Origin: Dermatophagoides farinae | Taxonomy: Eukaryota; Arthropoda; Arachnida; Sarcoptiformes; Pyroglyphidae | Assembly (NCBI RefSeq): GCF_024713945.1 | Contig: NC_134681.1 | Location: 2,604,001-2,668,000, forward strand | DNA length: 64,000 nucleotides | Direction: 5' to 3' | Part shown: positions 1 to 13,100 of the stretch, piece after piece | Layout: every line of letters starts with the position of its first letter | Position numbering within the stretch: the stretch's first letter is position 1 | Made by a program: the position numbers and the translations under genes | Notes under the pieces: generated by a model | Databases searched by the model: none | Seen by the model: only the letters and a program-made list of their open reading frames with translations | Told to the model about the DNA's origin: nothing

Positions 1-3000
1 CAGATCGATCAATCAATTGATCGATTAAATATTTTGTTCATCGATTTTCATAATTTTAGACTTGGAAACAACAACAAAATGTTAATTTATTACAACATTG
101 AACTTGACATTTTTTTTTCTCTTTCTCACTATAAAATTGTTTGATATTAATAATGAAGATGATTGAACTGAAAAAACGATTACAATATCCGTTTGACTCA
201 TTATTTTGATGAATGTCATATGTTATAAACGTGTTATATCCAATCAATTTTCGATTAATAATTTTGTGAATTAAAACAAAAAGTGGTTCATCATCGAAAT
301 CATTAATAGACTATAGAGCAGCGTTTGCCAATGAGTAATTCAACACAGCGTGTTTAATGGTTAAGTCTCACATGTCCATCTTTTCATCTTTTATGTTTTC
401 GTGTGCTATGTTCATCGATAATCCTAATCACAACATAATAATACAACAGTGAATGTTTGATTTTGGTTGTTGTTTGTTTGGATTATCTCAGAGTTAGTCA
501 GTGAATGAGTATTATTATTAATTTGTGATCACGAGAAAATGTCATGAAAAATCAAAAAAAAAAAAAAAAATATACTCAAATTGGAATATTTTTCAACAAT
601 TTTTGGATCAAAACAATGTGATTATGCACATGATGTACACATTGGTGACAAAAACAAAAAACAAAAACATTTGTCATTTCCATAATTCCAATTTTCAAAA
701 AAAAACAAACATTATTTTTCTTCAATTAAATCAAGTGAATAATTTTTTTTTCATTGGAAATGATTGGAGGTTACTTTTGATTTTCGAATAATCCAAAAAA
801 AATTAACCGGAAAAATATGAAAAAATTTTGTCAAACACTTACCCGAATTAAATTTTCTTTTTTTTATTATCTAATTAATTCGATTTTTCGTCACCAATAT
901 CATTAGATTATAATCATCTTTATCATCATTGTCGACGGCGACAACAACAATTTCCATAATTGTTGTCAATTTATTTTCATTGGAATTCAAATTGTTTCAA
1001 ATTGTTCAATAATGATTTTCGATGATGGCAAGATGATGATTGGAAAATTTATTCAAACAAAACAAAATCCATTCAATGATGAAAAATCAACATTCGAAAT
1101 TGACGAATAGATGCTGAATGATTGAATATCTGATCTAAATCCTTGAGATCCATCACCACAATTCATCATCATCTTCGTTGAATTAGGAAGAAAAAAAATC
1201 TGAAACATAACTGAGCAAATATACACACATTGAAAATAGAGAGAAGGAAAGAAAAAACCGACACACTCGTACCACTCGGGCGCCAAACATTATGCTGTAT
1301 GACTCATGCAATATCACACATTTTTTTTCATTTGCTTTTCTAGTTTCAGAATCGATACATGGAATAGTGTGATTATGATGAGAAAGAAGAAAAGAAAAGA
1401 AATGGGAAAAAAACTATAGTACCATTTTTATTGGAAAATATTCGTATGGCGCCTGACTGTTTTTTGCACACACACACACACCGACAGAATGTTTTTGTTC
1501 CACAATATACACAACTGAGAATCAAGATGATAAGGATATAGTGTATATTTGATCATGTGATTCTTTCTCTTTCACTCTCTTTTTTAGAATCATTCAGAAT
1601 ATCAAGGATATGTCATTCAGAATGTGATTATATTATATACTCATCATCATCTTCGCCACTGATGATGATGGCGTATTTGTATTTGCCTTAGTGTATGTGT
1701 AATGTATTTTTTTCAATGAATGAATTGTTCCAAACATTTTGGTTTTTTTCTCGTTTTGTTTTGTTTTCGATCTTGTTCCATGATAATATGAATGGATAGA
1801 ATATGGAATCGATGGAATTTGAATCAAAAGAATATTGTTTGTCTGTGTGTGTGTGTAATGAAAAATACATGCGTGATGTTGATCATTTTGGTCATTTTAC
1901 CACTTTATATATTATATAGTGAAGGATAAGTTCCACCACCAACAACAACAACCAATGAAATAAGCAAAAAATTTTCATTTTCTAGAAAAGAAACCATTCA
2001 AAGTTGACCAAGAAATTGACTTTTAATTTTTATTTATCAGAAAATTAGAAATATAGTGCAAGTTGAAAACTATTTTAATGAAACATTATGAAACAAAAAA
2101 AAAATCAAGTCAAATCAAATGTTAATCCTGAAATTATTTGAAAACAAAAAAAAAAGAAAAAAAAAATAATGATGAAACTCAGTGGACCTCGCATTTAATC
2201 ACCAACAACAACAACAAAAAAATGAATTTTTTTCGCACCAATCATTATGATTGTCATCAAAATGCAAAATAATTAGGCGAGAATTAAAAAAAAAATTTGG
2301 ACATTTCAAACATAAATATGAATTCTACTGAAAAATTTTTCAAGTTCAAAGCCAAATACATACATGGATTGTTTTTTTTTTTTGTTTTGTTTCTGGATTT
2401 CAACATCATCAAATGTGTTTTTTTTTGACGCTTATTAAGCGAGAATAATTAAAAATTTCAATCGAAAATCTGTGATGATGGAACTGGATGATGTAATGAT
2501 GAAAATTCATGGTTAAGGTCATAAGGATTGGAATTTAGGATTAATTTGTTCATTACTGTTGTCATTGTCATTGTTGTTGTCATGGCTGTTGCCAATTATA
2601 AATACTAATAATAATCACAACATTAGATTTTGTTCTTGTTGTTGCTGTTGTCCATCATCATGTCTGCGAAAACGAATTTTCGTTGGTAGACAACTTAATA
2701 CCGGAATTAATGATATTGAATTTAAGAATTGGACAATAGAGAAAGTCTCAATATAATTTACTTCATAGAATTACATTTTGAAGGTCATAGAAACACATAC
2801 AAACACACTAGCAAACATAACAATATCAAAGTACTAGTAGTAGTAGTAGTATTGAAGAATGAAAGATGAATATAAAAGAAAATGATGACCATAAAGATCT
2901 TGGATTTTTTTTTATCATTCCGATTGATAAATCGTATGTAATCAATTCATTGTTCAATTCATTGGAATCAATCCGTTTGATCAATAAATTTTTTATTTTC

Positions 3001-5027
3001 ATTCATTAATCTGAACGATCAGTTTTTATACTAAATAGTCTGAAGGTCAGAATGTGAATCCAAAATCAAAAAAAAAAAATAAATAAATAAAAAATAAATC
3101 ATGATTATTTTAAATCGACAACAACCATTTGATTAAAAAACAAGTAAATAAATAATTCAATTTATAATCGATTGATTTCAATCAACTTTATTTGTGAATC
3201 ATTTTGACCGGATTTTATCAATTGAATCAAATCAAATGGAATCCAAATTGAAATTTGTTATTGTTAAAGCAGCAGTTAATCAAGGAAATAAATAATTGAA
3301 TTTTCCTGACAAATAAAGACTAGATAAATAGATAGTTTTTAATAATTTACCACACAATCAAATAGAAACAAAAAAAAAAATTCACGAGAGATTATTCTCG
3401 ATTGAGAGAGAGAGAGAGAAAGAGATATTAATTTATTTATTTTTCACTCTCTCTCTCCCTCCCACATTTGATTCTATTCTATTATTCTGATTACGTCAAA
3501 AAAAATGAAGAAAAAGTTCCGTCAAAAAATTTTGATTGAAAGAATATTTAGGTGTGTTATGTGTGTGTGCGAGCTTCTGATCAATATTGATCGATCGAGC
3601 ATGTCAGTCATTCATTTATTCATTCCAGAATAATTGACATTTGTTTTTTCTTCCATTTTTCATTGTCGTCTTAGTGAATTCATAATTTCTCTGTCATTCC
3701 CGACTATTATTTTTTTTCAAATTAAGTGTTAAATAGATAGCTTTGTATGCTTGAAAAAAAATTTCCGGAAGTCATTTTGTAACTGACGAATAGCCATAGT
3801 GGGAGAAAAAAAAATACCGAAAAGCCGAAAATAAAAATCATTATCATTCAAATATAGCTAGGTAGATGTTGTTGTTGTTGTTATTTCCAATTGGCATTAA
3901 TTTTTTATTTTTCGTACGACAAAATGTTTTTTCTGCTTCGATCAAAATTGAGAATGAAAATGATTGTGTGAATGAATTTCTTTCTTGATGATCCCCAGCA
4001 ACAAACAACTAGAAATACCGAATGTTGATTCCTGTCTGTCTATCTATCTGAACATATAGTACACCTACACAAACGGAATTTATTCATTATGTGAATATTA
4101 TGTATTCTCTTTTTATTGTTGTGCTGCTGCTGTTGCTGCTGTTGTTGTTTTTCTCCAATTTTCATTTTATCAATTCTGAAAATTTTGATCAAAAAAAAAA
4201 TTTTTTGACTTGCCAAAAATTTCTCCATTCCTTGGGTTCAAGTACACGAATAACAAGAGAAAAGAGGGAAAGAGAGGTGGAAAAACCGTTAACGATCGTA
4301 TGTTGGACGGAAGTAATGATGATGAGAAAGTGGAATAAAATTAAAAAATTGAAAAAAAAAATTTTCTTTCACTTGAATTGATTTGATTCATTAATGCATT
4401 GATACATTTCCATATATCGATAGATTTGATTTCAATGTTTTCAATATTATTGAGACGGATGAATGAAAAATAATTTATTCACACTCGCACACACCACACT
4501 CATTACATATGTGAAATGAAACAAACAACTTTTCCCTCTCTTTCTCTATATATCACCAGCTGGTAACCAAATCTTTGCCTTGACACCCACAATAATTTTT
4601 TTTGTAATTCAATTATCGTCATCACGATCCAGAAAGAAATTCTAAATTTCAAAAAAATTATCATGATGTATAGAATTTTCGTATGAAAATCTCCATGTCT
4701 AAATTATATTAATATTAATGCTAATACGACTATTCAAACACTGTTGAACCCGGCACTGTGAAAACAGTCTAGACAAACATGTGATTTTCAATTTTTTTTC
4801 TCATTTCAACATTGTTTTTTGGTTTTGTTTAATTTTTTTTGTGATTTTGTTAGATTTTTCAATATTCTCTTCTTTTGATCATTCTGGTTAGTTCATTGAA
4901 TTTATATGATTCGCAAGTTATTAATTTTAATTTATTTTCCTGTAGATTCTTTTGTTATGGTTGTAAAATGAATCGTTAATTCATTGTAAATTCGAAAGAC
5001 TGAAAAAAGTCTACGATTAACGAAAAA
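1..5027. other. Gene-poor AT-rich interval with microsatellites
   Basis: I see no supportable coding exon here. Open frames are short, low in complexity and not bounded by splice sites that connect into a protein. The stretch carries poly-A/T runs, a CA run near 1470-1482, a TC/GA-rich patch near 3405-3460 and a CTG/TTG-rich patch near 4121-4150. A minus-strand donor-like GTAAGTG lies near 848-853, but the DNA upstream of it on that strand is closed in all three frames, so at most it bounds a non-coding exon. The promoter of the plus-strand COQ2 gene must lie at the right end, but I see no specific element. Confidence 0.6.
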
Positions 5028-6292
5028 ATGTTATCTTCATACCGATTAGTCAAAAATCGTTCAAATTTTTTATATCGAATTTTCTGTGTTGAATCATTTG
5101 ATAATCAATCGATTTTATACAACAATAATCGATATCGATCGATAGAACAATGTCCAATCATTAAATCATCCCCATACATTTGTGATTATCAACGAAATTG
5201 TTTTAATCCATTGTTTGATATTTCAAAAACATTCAGCACAATTAATGATCCTAAAAATGGTTTCGATTATTTATCCGGTACAATAGCATCACAATTAGTT
5301 GATCGTTTACCCGATGAAGTACGTCCATATGCTCGTTTGATGCGTTTAGATAAACCAACTGGTACATGGCTTTTATTATTACCTTGCTGGTGGAGCATTG
5401 GCCTTAGTACTACAGCCGGTTCATTACCATCATTATCATTGATGACTTTATTTGGTATCGGTGCCGTATTGATGCGTTCAGCCGGTTGTATTGTAAATGA
5501 TATTTGGGATCGTCGATTTGATCGTAATGTTGAACGTACACGATTTCGTCCTTTAGCATCTGAACAGATTCAACTAAATGAAGCAATTGCCTTATTAGCT
5601 ACATTATTAGGTTCTAGTCTTTTAGTTCTTATTCAATTTGATTTGAATAGGTGAGTTTTTTCAAAGAAATGTTTTTCACAAATTAACATAATCCAAATCC
5701 ATCTATTAGCATCATTCTTGGTGCATCCAGTTTATTGTTAGTAGCATCATATCCATCATTTAAACGTTTTACTTATTGGCCACAATTTATACTTGGTATG
5801 ACATTTAATTGGGGCGCATTACTTGGATGGTCAGTAAATACTGGTGGTATGATCGATTTGACTGCCGTATTACCATTATATATGGCTGGCATATGTTGGA
5901 CATTAATATATGATACAATCTATGCACATCAAGATAAAATGGATGATCTTGTTCTTGGTTTAAAATCCACTGCATTGAAATTTGGTTCAAAAACTAATCG
6001 ATATCTAAATGGTTTCACTGCATTGATGACAGCTTCATTAATCTCTACCGGTGTTATTACCGATCAAACTTGGCCTTATTATCTATCTATTGGTATTATG
6101 TCTATCGGTTTATTACGAATCAATCGACAATTAGATGTTGATTCCATCCAAAGCTGTGCGTGGGCTTTTCGTCAAAACACAAAAATTGGCTGGATTCTTT
6201 TATTCGGTATTATTACCGGTACATTTTTGAAGTCACCGATTAATAATTGTCGTGATGATGATGCTGATGCTGATGTTGGTGATATTGCATAA
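5028..6292 (+). CDS. COQ2: 4-hydroxybenzoate polyprenyltransferase, mitochondrial (COQ2)
   Basis: COQ2 attaches the polyprenyl tail to 4-hydroxybenzoate, the committed membrane step of ubiquinone synthesis in the mitochondrial inner membrane. There are two exons, 5028-5650 and 5710-6292, separated by a 59-bp intron (donor GTGAGT, acceptor ATTAG) that splits a Ser codon; the product is 401 residues. The first Asp-rich prenyl-diphosphate/Mg motif is at residues 157-174 (NDIWDRRFDRNVERTRFRP). The second is at about 275-287 (YDTIYAHQDKMDD). The family signature LDKPTGTWLLLLPCWW is at 107-122, and the rest is a series of hydrophobic helices typical of UbiA enzymes. The first 80 or so residues are rich in Arg, Ser and Asn with few acids, as expected for a mitochondrial presequence. 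The start is the first ATG of the frame (AAAAAATG). The C-terminus ends in an Asp/Ala run from a GATGCT-type repeat, which looks lineage-specific. Identity is secure; substrate specificity is taken from the family. Confidence 0.96.
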
Positions 6293-8015
6293 ATAATCCA
6301 TAGATAATTGCTGTGTTAATAATGGATTTGCCTCAATTCTGATCTCCTCTATACAACTTGGTTTTGGAATCAATTTTCTTTTGTTTCATTTCAGACTTAT
6401 GTAACATTTTTCTCTGTGTATTTCTAGTTTTATAATTTACACTTTACTTGTTGATAAATTTTTTTTATCTTGTTTCTAATTAATGTTAATGTACTGATTA
6501 CATTGATTGATATAAGCGTAAAACTTTAATAATTTTTGTGTTTGTACTTTTATCGCCATCTGTTGATCAAAGTTCGAAAGATTTTAATTTTTGATCTCAA
6601 CAAAAACATTAAATTATGATTTGGACTTTAATAATCAACAATGTTGCAGGCTTGGATGAAAGGCCAATATTATAAGCGAGACGAGTGATGATGATTGATA
6701 GTCGAGAGCTCAGTTCTAATCATCGTCCTTTATGATTGTTTGCAATGACAAAATTTTAGAATCAAAGGAGATAATAATTTTCCACAATGAATTATTACAA
6801 TATATAATGGTTGACAAAGAATTTTCAAAAGAATTGAAATCGTCCCAAGGTAAGTGATTAAAATCTTATATAATTATAAAAGTGAGAAAGGAAAAAATTG
6901 ACTAATTTCAAATGAAAATGTTGATAATTTTTATGTTGAATCAACAAGGATATTGATGATTAATCATTGATAATGATGATTAACGCAAACATACCGGCAC
7001 CATATTTTCATTTTCTGGATAATATGGCCGGATATCACAATTTTGTAAAGTTTTAGAGATTATTATCTTGGGTGTGTTTCTCTCTTTCTCTCTGGCTTTA
7101 CTTCATTCATTGAAATCATTCAATTATGAAGGATGATAATCCAGTAACCCAACAACCACGAAAAATGAATTATGAATGTTGTTGTTGTGTCACCAAACGA
7201 AAACAAAAACACCAACGCGTAAATTCCACAAACAAACATAAATTTGATGATGATTGTCAATCGATTTCATTATTATATTTGGCCAAGTTGGCTAAAATAA
7301 AAAACAAACAAACATTTGTCACATAAAAAACATCCGGGGCGTCGTTCGGTTATTTTATTCCATTTCTATTGTATTCAAGTTGTCCTCGTAAGAAGAAAAA
7401 GATTTGAAAAAATATGGAAATCCAAAAAACGACGACGACTATAATGATGATGATGAAAAAAGTGATTCGAATGCTTTTGTGATGAACCTATGAATAAAAA
7501 GATTGAATTGGATTTTGAACGAGCAAAAAATAGAAAGAAAACAAAGCAAAAAACAATAAAGTGGTGGAAGAGGGAAAAAATCCACAAAATTCATGATATG
7601 CTTTTTTAAAATCAATTAACAAATGATGACCAGAAGAATTTTTTCTCATTTTCCCGGATAAAAATGAATTTGCATTATTATTATTATCAATATTAATAAA
7701 TTAAATAATGAATTGATTGAAAATTCATAAACAAAAACAACATTAACAACAAAAACGAGTGAAAACAAAAAAAAAACAAAAAACGAAAAACAAAATTCAA
7801 GATTTAACTGTGAAAAAAATCAACAAGTGACATAATTATTAAAAAAGCTTAAATTTTTTCCATTGAATGAATGTCAACCCCATTCAACAAGTGTTTGTGT
7901 TATTAATTCTCCCGATTCCCGTCTGTGGACAACAACAAAAAAATTGATTTTCAGAAATGTGTCATATATGGGTGATGGTTGTGTGTGTGTGTGTGAGTAA
8001 AAAAAATTGTTATTG
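6293..8015. other. Interval between COQ2 and the chitin-binding gene
   Basis: This holds the 3' flank of COQ2 (plus) and, at its right end, the 3' flank of the minus-strand chitin-binding gene. The only possible coding content is the weak two-exon candidate at 6807-7326. The remainder is AT-rich with a TC-rich patch near 7080-7095, A-rich tracts at 7735-7800 and a GT run at 7980-7994. Confidence 0.5.
6807..7326 (+). CDS. Weak candidate: two-exon small basic protein
   Basis: This is a low-confidence model. Exon 1 (6807-6849) reads MVDKEFSKELKSSQ and ends exactly at a strong donor, G|GTAAGTGATT. Exon 2 (7145-7326) starts after an AG at 7143-7144 in the compatible phase and stays open to a TAA, giving about 74 residues that include a CCCC run and a Lys/Arg-rich stretch. 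For the model: the good donor, matched phase, and a second exon less repetitive than its surroundings. Against it: the acceptor has a poor pyrimidine tract and another AG lies just upstream. I recognise no family. Exon 1 could instead be the start of a different gene, or both parts could be chance. Confidence 0.2.
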
Positions 8016-10129
8016 TTAGATCAAATTATGATGATGATGATGTGACGATGGTTGTAAATGTGTTAAATCGTGTAATATTAATGGTTGTTTGTAAAGATCA
8101 GCATTAACACCATAATGATGTGCAGACATTTTACAATCAACATTATACCACCAATCACAAACTCTTGTCATCTGATTGAATAATGTACCATTCGTACAAA
8201 GAAATGAATCATGACGACCATCCGGTTGACAATAATGCCATACCTGGCAGCTGGTTTCAATATCAGCAAAATAACCATATGCACCATTACAATGAAATGT
8301 TGTTTTTGGCACTTGACTATACAGCGGATAATCTTTCCAAGGTTTACCCGGTATACCAGGAATATAATCCATTGATATTCCATTGAATAAATGTTCATTG
8401 TGATGATGATGATGATGTATTATTGGTTGTGATAATAAAGCTGCCTCTTTTGGATATGATGATAATGGTGATAATGTTGTATCGATTAATCCAGATGATT
8501 CGAGACCTGAATTCAATGATGATACTGGATCATAATAATGACTAATCGATTGTTGTTGATGATTTAATGATGTTATTGGATTAAATGAATGATGATGCGA
8601 GATTAGAATTGGTTTCTCAATCAAACTATTTGTAAGTTCTGTTGTTGTACCGGCTTGTTGTGATACTTTTGAAGATGAATGTGGCAATGTATTATATAAA
8701 CTTGCTATATTTGTTGGATCAGCAGAAGCAAATAGTGGTGGTGAATCCATCGAGGATGATTCGTGGCTTAAATAATGCATTGGCAATGCAGCGGTCAATG
8801 GGGGCAATTCATTGGACATTGCCATCAAATTATCCACCAATAATGGCTGTCTGATGAACTTTTCCTCCTCATCCTGTGTTTGTTGTTGTTGTCGATGGTT
8901 ATGCTCTTTTTGTAGCATTAATTGCTAGTGGATTTTTTTAAAAAGGAAAAAAAATATTCACAAGTCAATCAATCAAGGATATCAATAAATCAATCAATAA
9001 TTCAATGGAATAAGGATCGAGAAAAAAATCGACATTTTTTTTTTTTTTTTTTGAATGGAAATGACTTGTACAATTCCATTCAATCAATCAGTTTGCGCAG
9101 TTGTCAATAGATAAATAGGTGTATACTATATTTGAGGTCTGACCACCACCATATATTTTAACACTTTTATTGAATGGCTGAATAACTGACTGACAGATCG
9201 ATACAGGTAAAAAATCAAAAAAAGTGAATTCAATTGGAAAATATTTTTTCGGCCTTTTTTTCCTTACAAAAGAAAGTTGCTGATCCTCCTTCTATTATTG
9301 TGATTGTGGATATAAAACTTGTCAACACTTACTTTATGCGGATAATCGTCATGACCAACGACAACATATTCATTTGAATAGATTGATTCAGATGTTGATT
9401 GATCATCATCGATATTGCCACCACTATTATTTTTGTTGCTGCGGTTGTTGTTGGCGGATTTATTAGCTTTTACTGGATTGATATTGTTATTTATCAACAA
9501 CATTTCCTTATTATTAATAGGCCAACTGGTCACATTATTGCCGTTTTTGTTGGTTGTAGCTGTTGAGATGTTGTTCAAAAAACGTTTTTTTCCTTTTACA
9601 TGCAAATTTTTTTTGCGAAAAATTCTTACACTACTGTGGTTATGGTTGTTTGATAATTTTTTCTCTTCCAAATTTACATTCATATGATGGATTTCTGATT
9701 CATTTTTTGATTTTGATTTCAATTGCATTGATGATGATGATGCCGATGCAATTAGATCAGAATTTTTTGCATGATAATTATTTTGATTTAGATTCGAATG
9801 ATGTTTTCGTTGATGATGATTATGACGAGAATGGTGTGACGCTATCGATGTTTGTGGACGATTATTTAATCGTACACCAAATTCTGGTTCATTATCATTG
9901 TTTTTAACACTTTGTATACTCGAATTAAATATGCTAAACAAAATGACTACGAAAAAAAAGGAAATATTTTCAATTCTGTGAATTCTGATTCTTTCAACAC
10001 ACGTGCAAAAAAATAGGTTTTTTACTCACATAAAATGGCCAATAAATTCATGATTGATATACGATTGATCGATGTTCCAGTCGTCGAAAATAATCGCCGC
10101 TGTCGTTTAAATTGGATAAGAGATTTCAT
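8016..10129 (-). CDS. Secreted protein with one peritrophin-type chitin-binding domain (CBM14)
   Basis: Three exons on the minus strand: 10129-10030, 9946-9333 and 8924-8016. Donors are GTGAGT and GTAAGT, and all phases match, giving 540 residues. The splice between exons 1 and 2 creates the hydrophobic stretch MNLLAILFILFSIFNSSIQS, a convincing signal peptide. The start may therefore be the second ATG (10051-10049) rather than the one at 10129. Residues about 40-440 are low in complexity (Asn, Ser, His, Gln). The only recognisable domain is at about 448-502: six Cys spaced as in CBM14, with the aromatic core GYFADIETSCQVWHYC, the block FLCTNGTLFNQ and the ending CDWWYNVDC. It is preceded by a PG.PG.PW.DYP linker, a form known from single-domain arthropod chitin-binding proteins. 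By family, it should bind chitin of cuticle or gut lining outside the cell. Several runs of His follow ATG/ATC repeats in the DNA. The domain call is firm; the biological role is inferred. Confidence 0.87.
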
Positions 10130-13100
10130 TTTTTCTCTCGCTGTCATCTAATTTTAACCACCACTGAATTGTTGTTGTATTATTGGATCTAAGAAAAATG
10201 AAATGAACAAAGATGAAAATAACGATTATCATTTATATATGAAATTTTTTTCGTTTTCATTCCTCAAATTAAAAACATTAAAACAATGATGATGATCAAC
10301 CGAAAAGAGAATCTTATCACAGTTTTATCTTTCAAAAATGTATTAGTTTTTTTTTGTTTGAAAAAGAAAAAAACGAAAATTATCACCATAAAACGTCCAT
10401 ATAGTACATTCATTTATTTATTTTTCTCTTTTAGAAACATACCATTTGATGATGATCAATGGAAAATAAAAAGTTTGTCAAAAATTGCAGCAAAAAAAAA
10501 AAATTTTTTTTTGTATTTTGATTTTCATCAAAAGTCACGAATTTTGTTAACGAAATTAAATGGTTTTAGTTGTTTTTTCACTTTTAAAAATTCTTTTTAA
10601 AATCAAAAAGAAAAATTTTGTTTGTTTGGGCGTTTATAATTAAACAATTGATGACAATGATAATGACGCCCGAATACATCCAATATATGTGTCTGTGTGT
10701 GTGTGTGTGTGTGGGAACTACTCTAATTTTTTTCGAGCAAATGTTTTTTCCATTCAAATTTAGATTTTTATTTCTTGTTTTCACATGTGTGTGTGTTCAA
10801 GAGATTAAAAAAGAATTATTATCATCATCGTCATCATCATTTTTTTTGTTCACTCATAATGATGATGAGATATAGAATAGTATTTGGAAATCTGATATCT
10901 TTTTCTTGTTGTTGCTCGACAAAATGGCTATTTTTTTTACTGAGATTGCATTATCGGATCGAACATTTTTTTTCAATTCAGAATCGACAGACAAATGATG
11001 ATGATGATTATTATTATGATGAATGAAAATGCCAAATTTTTTAAGCAGAAAAAAATGAAGCAGATGAGATAGAGAATTTGATCGAAATGAAAAACGTACA
11101 AATTTTTCTTTCAAGTTCGTCAAACAGATGATGATGTGAAGACAATGATGAGATGAATTTGACGGATGGATGTTCTGATGTCGATAATAATGATGGTGAA
11201 AAAAATGAAGTGAAAGTAAGATAAGAAAAATCTACAAAACGATGATGATGATGATGATTCGAGAAAGGTTACATAAATGTTTGATCTAAATAGATAGATA
11301 TTTTTTAAACGATAATTTGATGATCCAAGCTGAAATGATAATGATGATAATTTTGTCGTTTTTTTTCCATTTGACATTCAAAAAAAATACGCCAGTAAAA
11401 ACATAAAATTTACTTTACATTTCACAAGTTTTTAAAAGAATTTTAGACAAAAAAAAACAAAATGGAGTATTGAAATTCCAAATATGATTACAGTTGATTT
11501 TCGATGATGATGAAAAATTGTTTTTACAAATTTTTGAACAAAAAAAATTTGAAATTTTTAAATTTCTCAAATCCAACACACACACTTAAAATGTACGGAT
11601 TCCTTTTAAAAGGAATGAATGAAATACAACAATGACCAATGGTTACATTAACATTTATATAACATGCAAACACACGATTCGTTGAAAAATTTTTTTAAAG
11701 GGCGCGAAATGAATATGAAAACAAAGAAAAAGAAGAAGAAAAAGAAAAATTCGTGTGGCTTCTGCTGCTTCTGTTGTTGTTGACATAACACATATACTAC
11801 TGATCATCATCACCGTCATCGATATAGTATATACCATTCATTGAGAAACATATCGTTTTCTTTTTTTTCTCGCAAATTCATTTACTCTTTTTTTTCACTG
11901 AGAAAAAAAACGAACCACCAAAAAACGATTATTATGCATAAATTATACTAATAAAAAGAAAAGAATGAGTGTGAGAGAGAGACATATTAAAACATATCCT
12001 CTCAAACACGATGGTTATTTATGCTAAAAAAAGAGAGACATAACAAAAGAAAAAAGGTGTGGGAGGAATGAATGCGATCGATCGATTATTTATCATCATC
12101 ATCATCATTATTTCTGTTAAAGAGAATCATTATTATTATGAAATTTATTTTCCTAGTGCCAAATCGCATAATGTTCGATTTATAAAAAATGAGAGAAACA
12201 CACACACAATCAAAAACGTAATTTCATGTTTTTCAATGTTGAATTTTTTTTTTTTTTTTGCTCCAATCATTCAAATTGCTACCTGACTATTGATTTTTTT
12301 TCATTTTATTACAATTTTTCCACGTGCCTTTACACACACACACACACACATACAAACACGTGCACAGATCTTTGATGTCAGAAAAAAAATTCAGCTGCTT
12401 AAAAAAATTTTTTTTGTTTCCCATTTGAATAGAAAATTTCTGCTCGATTTTTTTTTATTAGTTTCGTTCGATTCGATTCGATTATTTAAAAATCAGGAAT
12501 CTTTTCTCTCCATTGTTTGAATTTTTCATAGTTTAAAATATTTGGAACATTATTCGACAATGTAATGTCATGGTATTTTTTTGTTGTGATTTGATGAAAG
12601 GGTGGGAGGAACATTTTGCTTTGTTGTAGTTATTGTGTTTTGATGGTGTTGATCATCAATCGGACATCAATGGACATTGATTTCCCATTTAGTGATGATG
12701 ATGATGATCATTATTTTATCGGAAACAATGCAAATAATGTTAATTACTATGTGCATGTGTGTCGTAATCGATTGGGCTCGTTATATTATCTATTCATTCT
12801 TTGTTTTTGTTGTTTTTTGTCTGTTTGTTTGTCGTTTTTTATGATGATAACAATAAATAGCACTCACATATATACACAGAGGGACTTGATTTGGTTTCTG
12901 GCCAAGTTTTGTTTTTCTTTTAAAATTCAAATTTTTCACAAAAAAAAATTGTTGTAAATAGAAAAAAATTCTGAACCTTGCCGACGACACTCACATGTGC
13001 AACGCCTCTACTATTATCATGTATTGGATTAGGATATTTGTTTTATCTTTTTGATTGATTGATTGATTGATTGATTGGATTGAATCGTATAGGTCATATC

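Noticed and set aside
2559-2756. Plus-strand frame with a Cys run followed by LRKRIFVGRQLNTGIND
   Set aside because: It lacks an ATG, the Cys run comes from TTG/CTG repeats, no splice sites bracket the better half, and I could not match it to a family.
9415-9907. Plus-strand open frames opposite the chitin-binding gene
   Set aside because: They are antisense shadows of exon 2 of that gene; the Leu/Phe/Asp content mirrors its Asn/Lys/Ser codons.
10286-10875. Several overlapping open frames on both strands
   Set aside because: All consist of Phe/Lys/Ile codons from A/T runs; no domain, and no splice phase links them.
12616-12957. Frame with DFPFSDDDDDHYFIGNN and YYVHVCRNRL, faintly like an MRH domain
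   Set aside because: The Asp run is a GAT repeat, the remaining Cys framework of an MRH domain is missing, and the rest is Phe/Leu low complexity.
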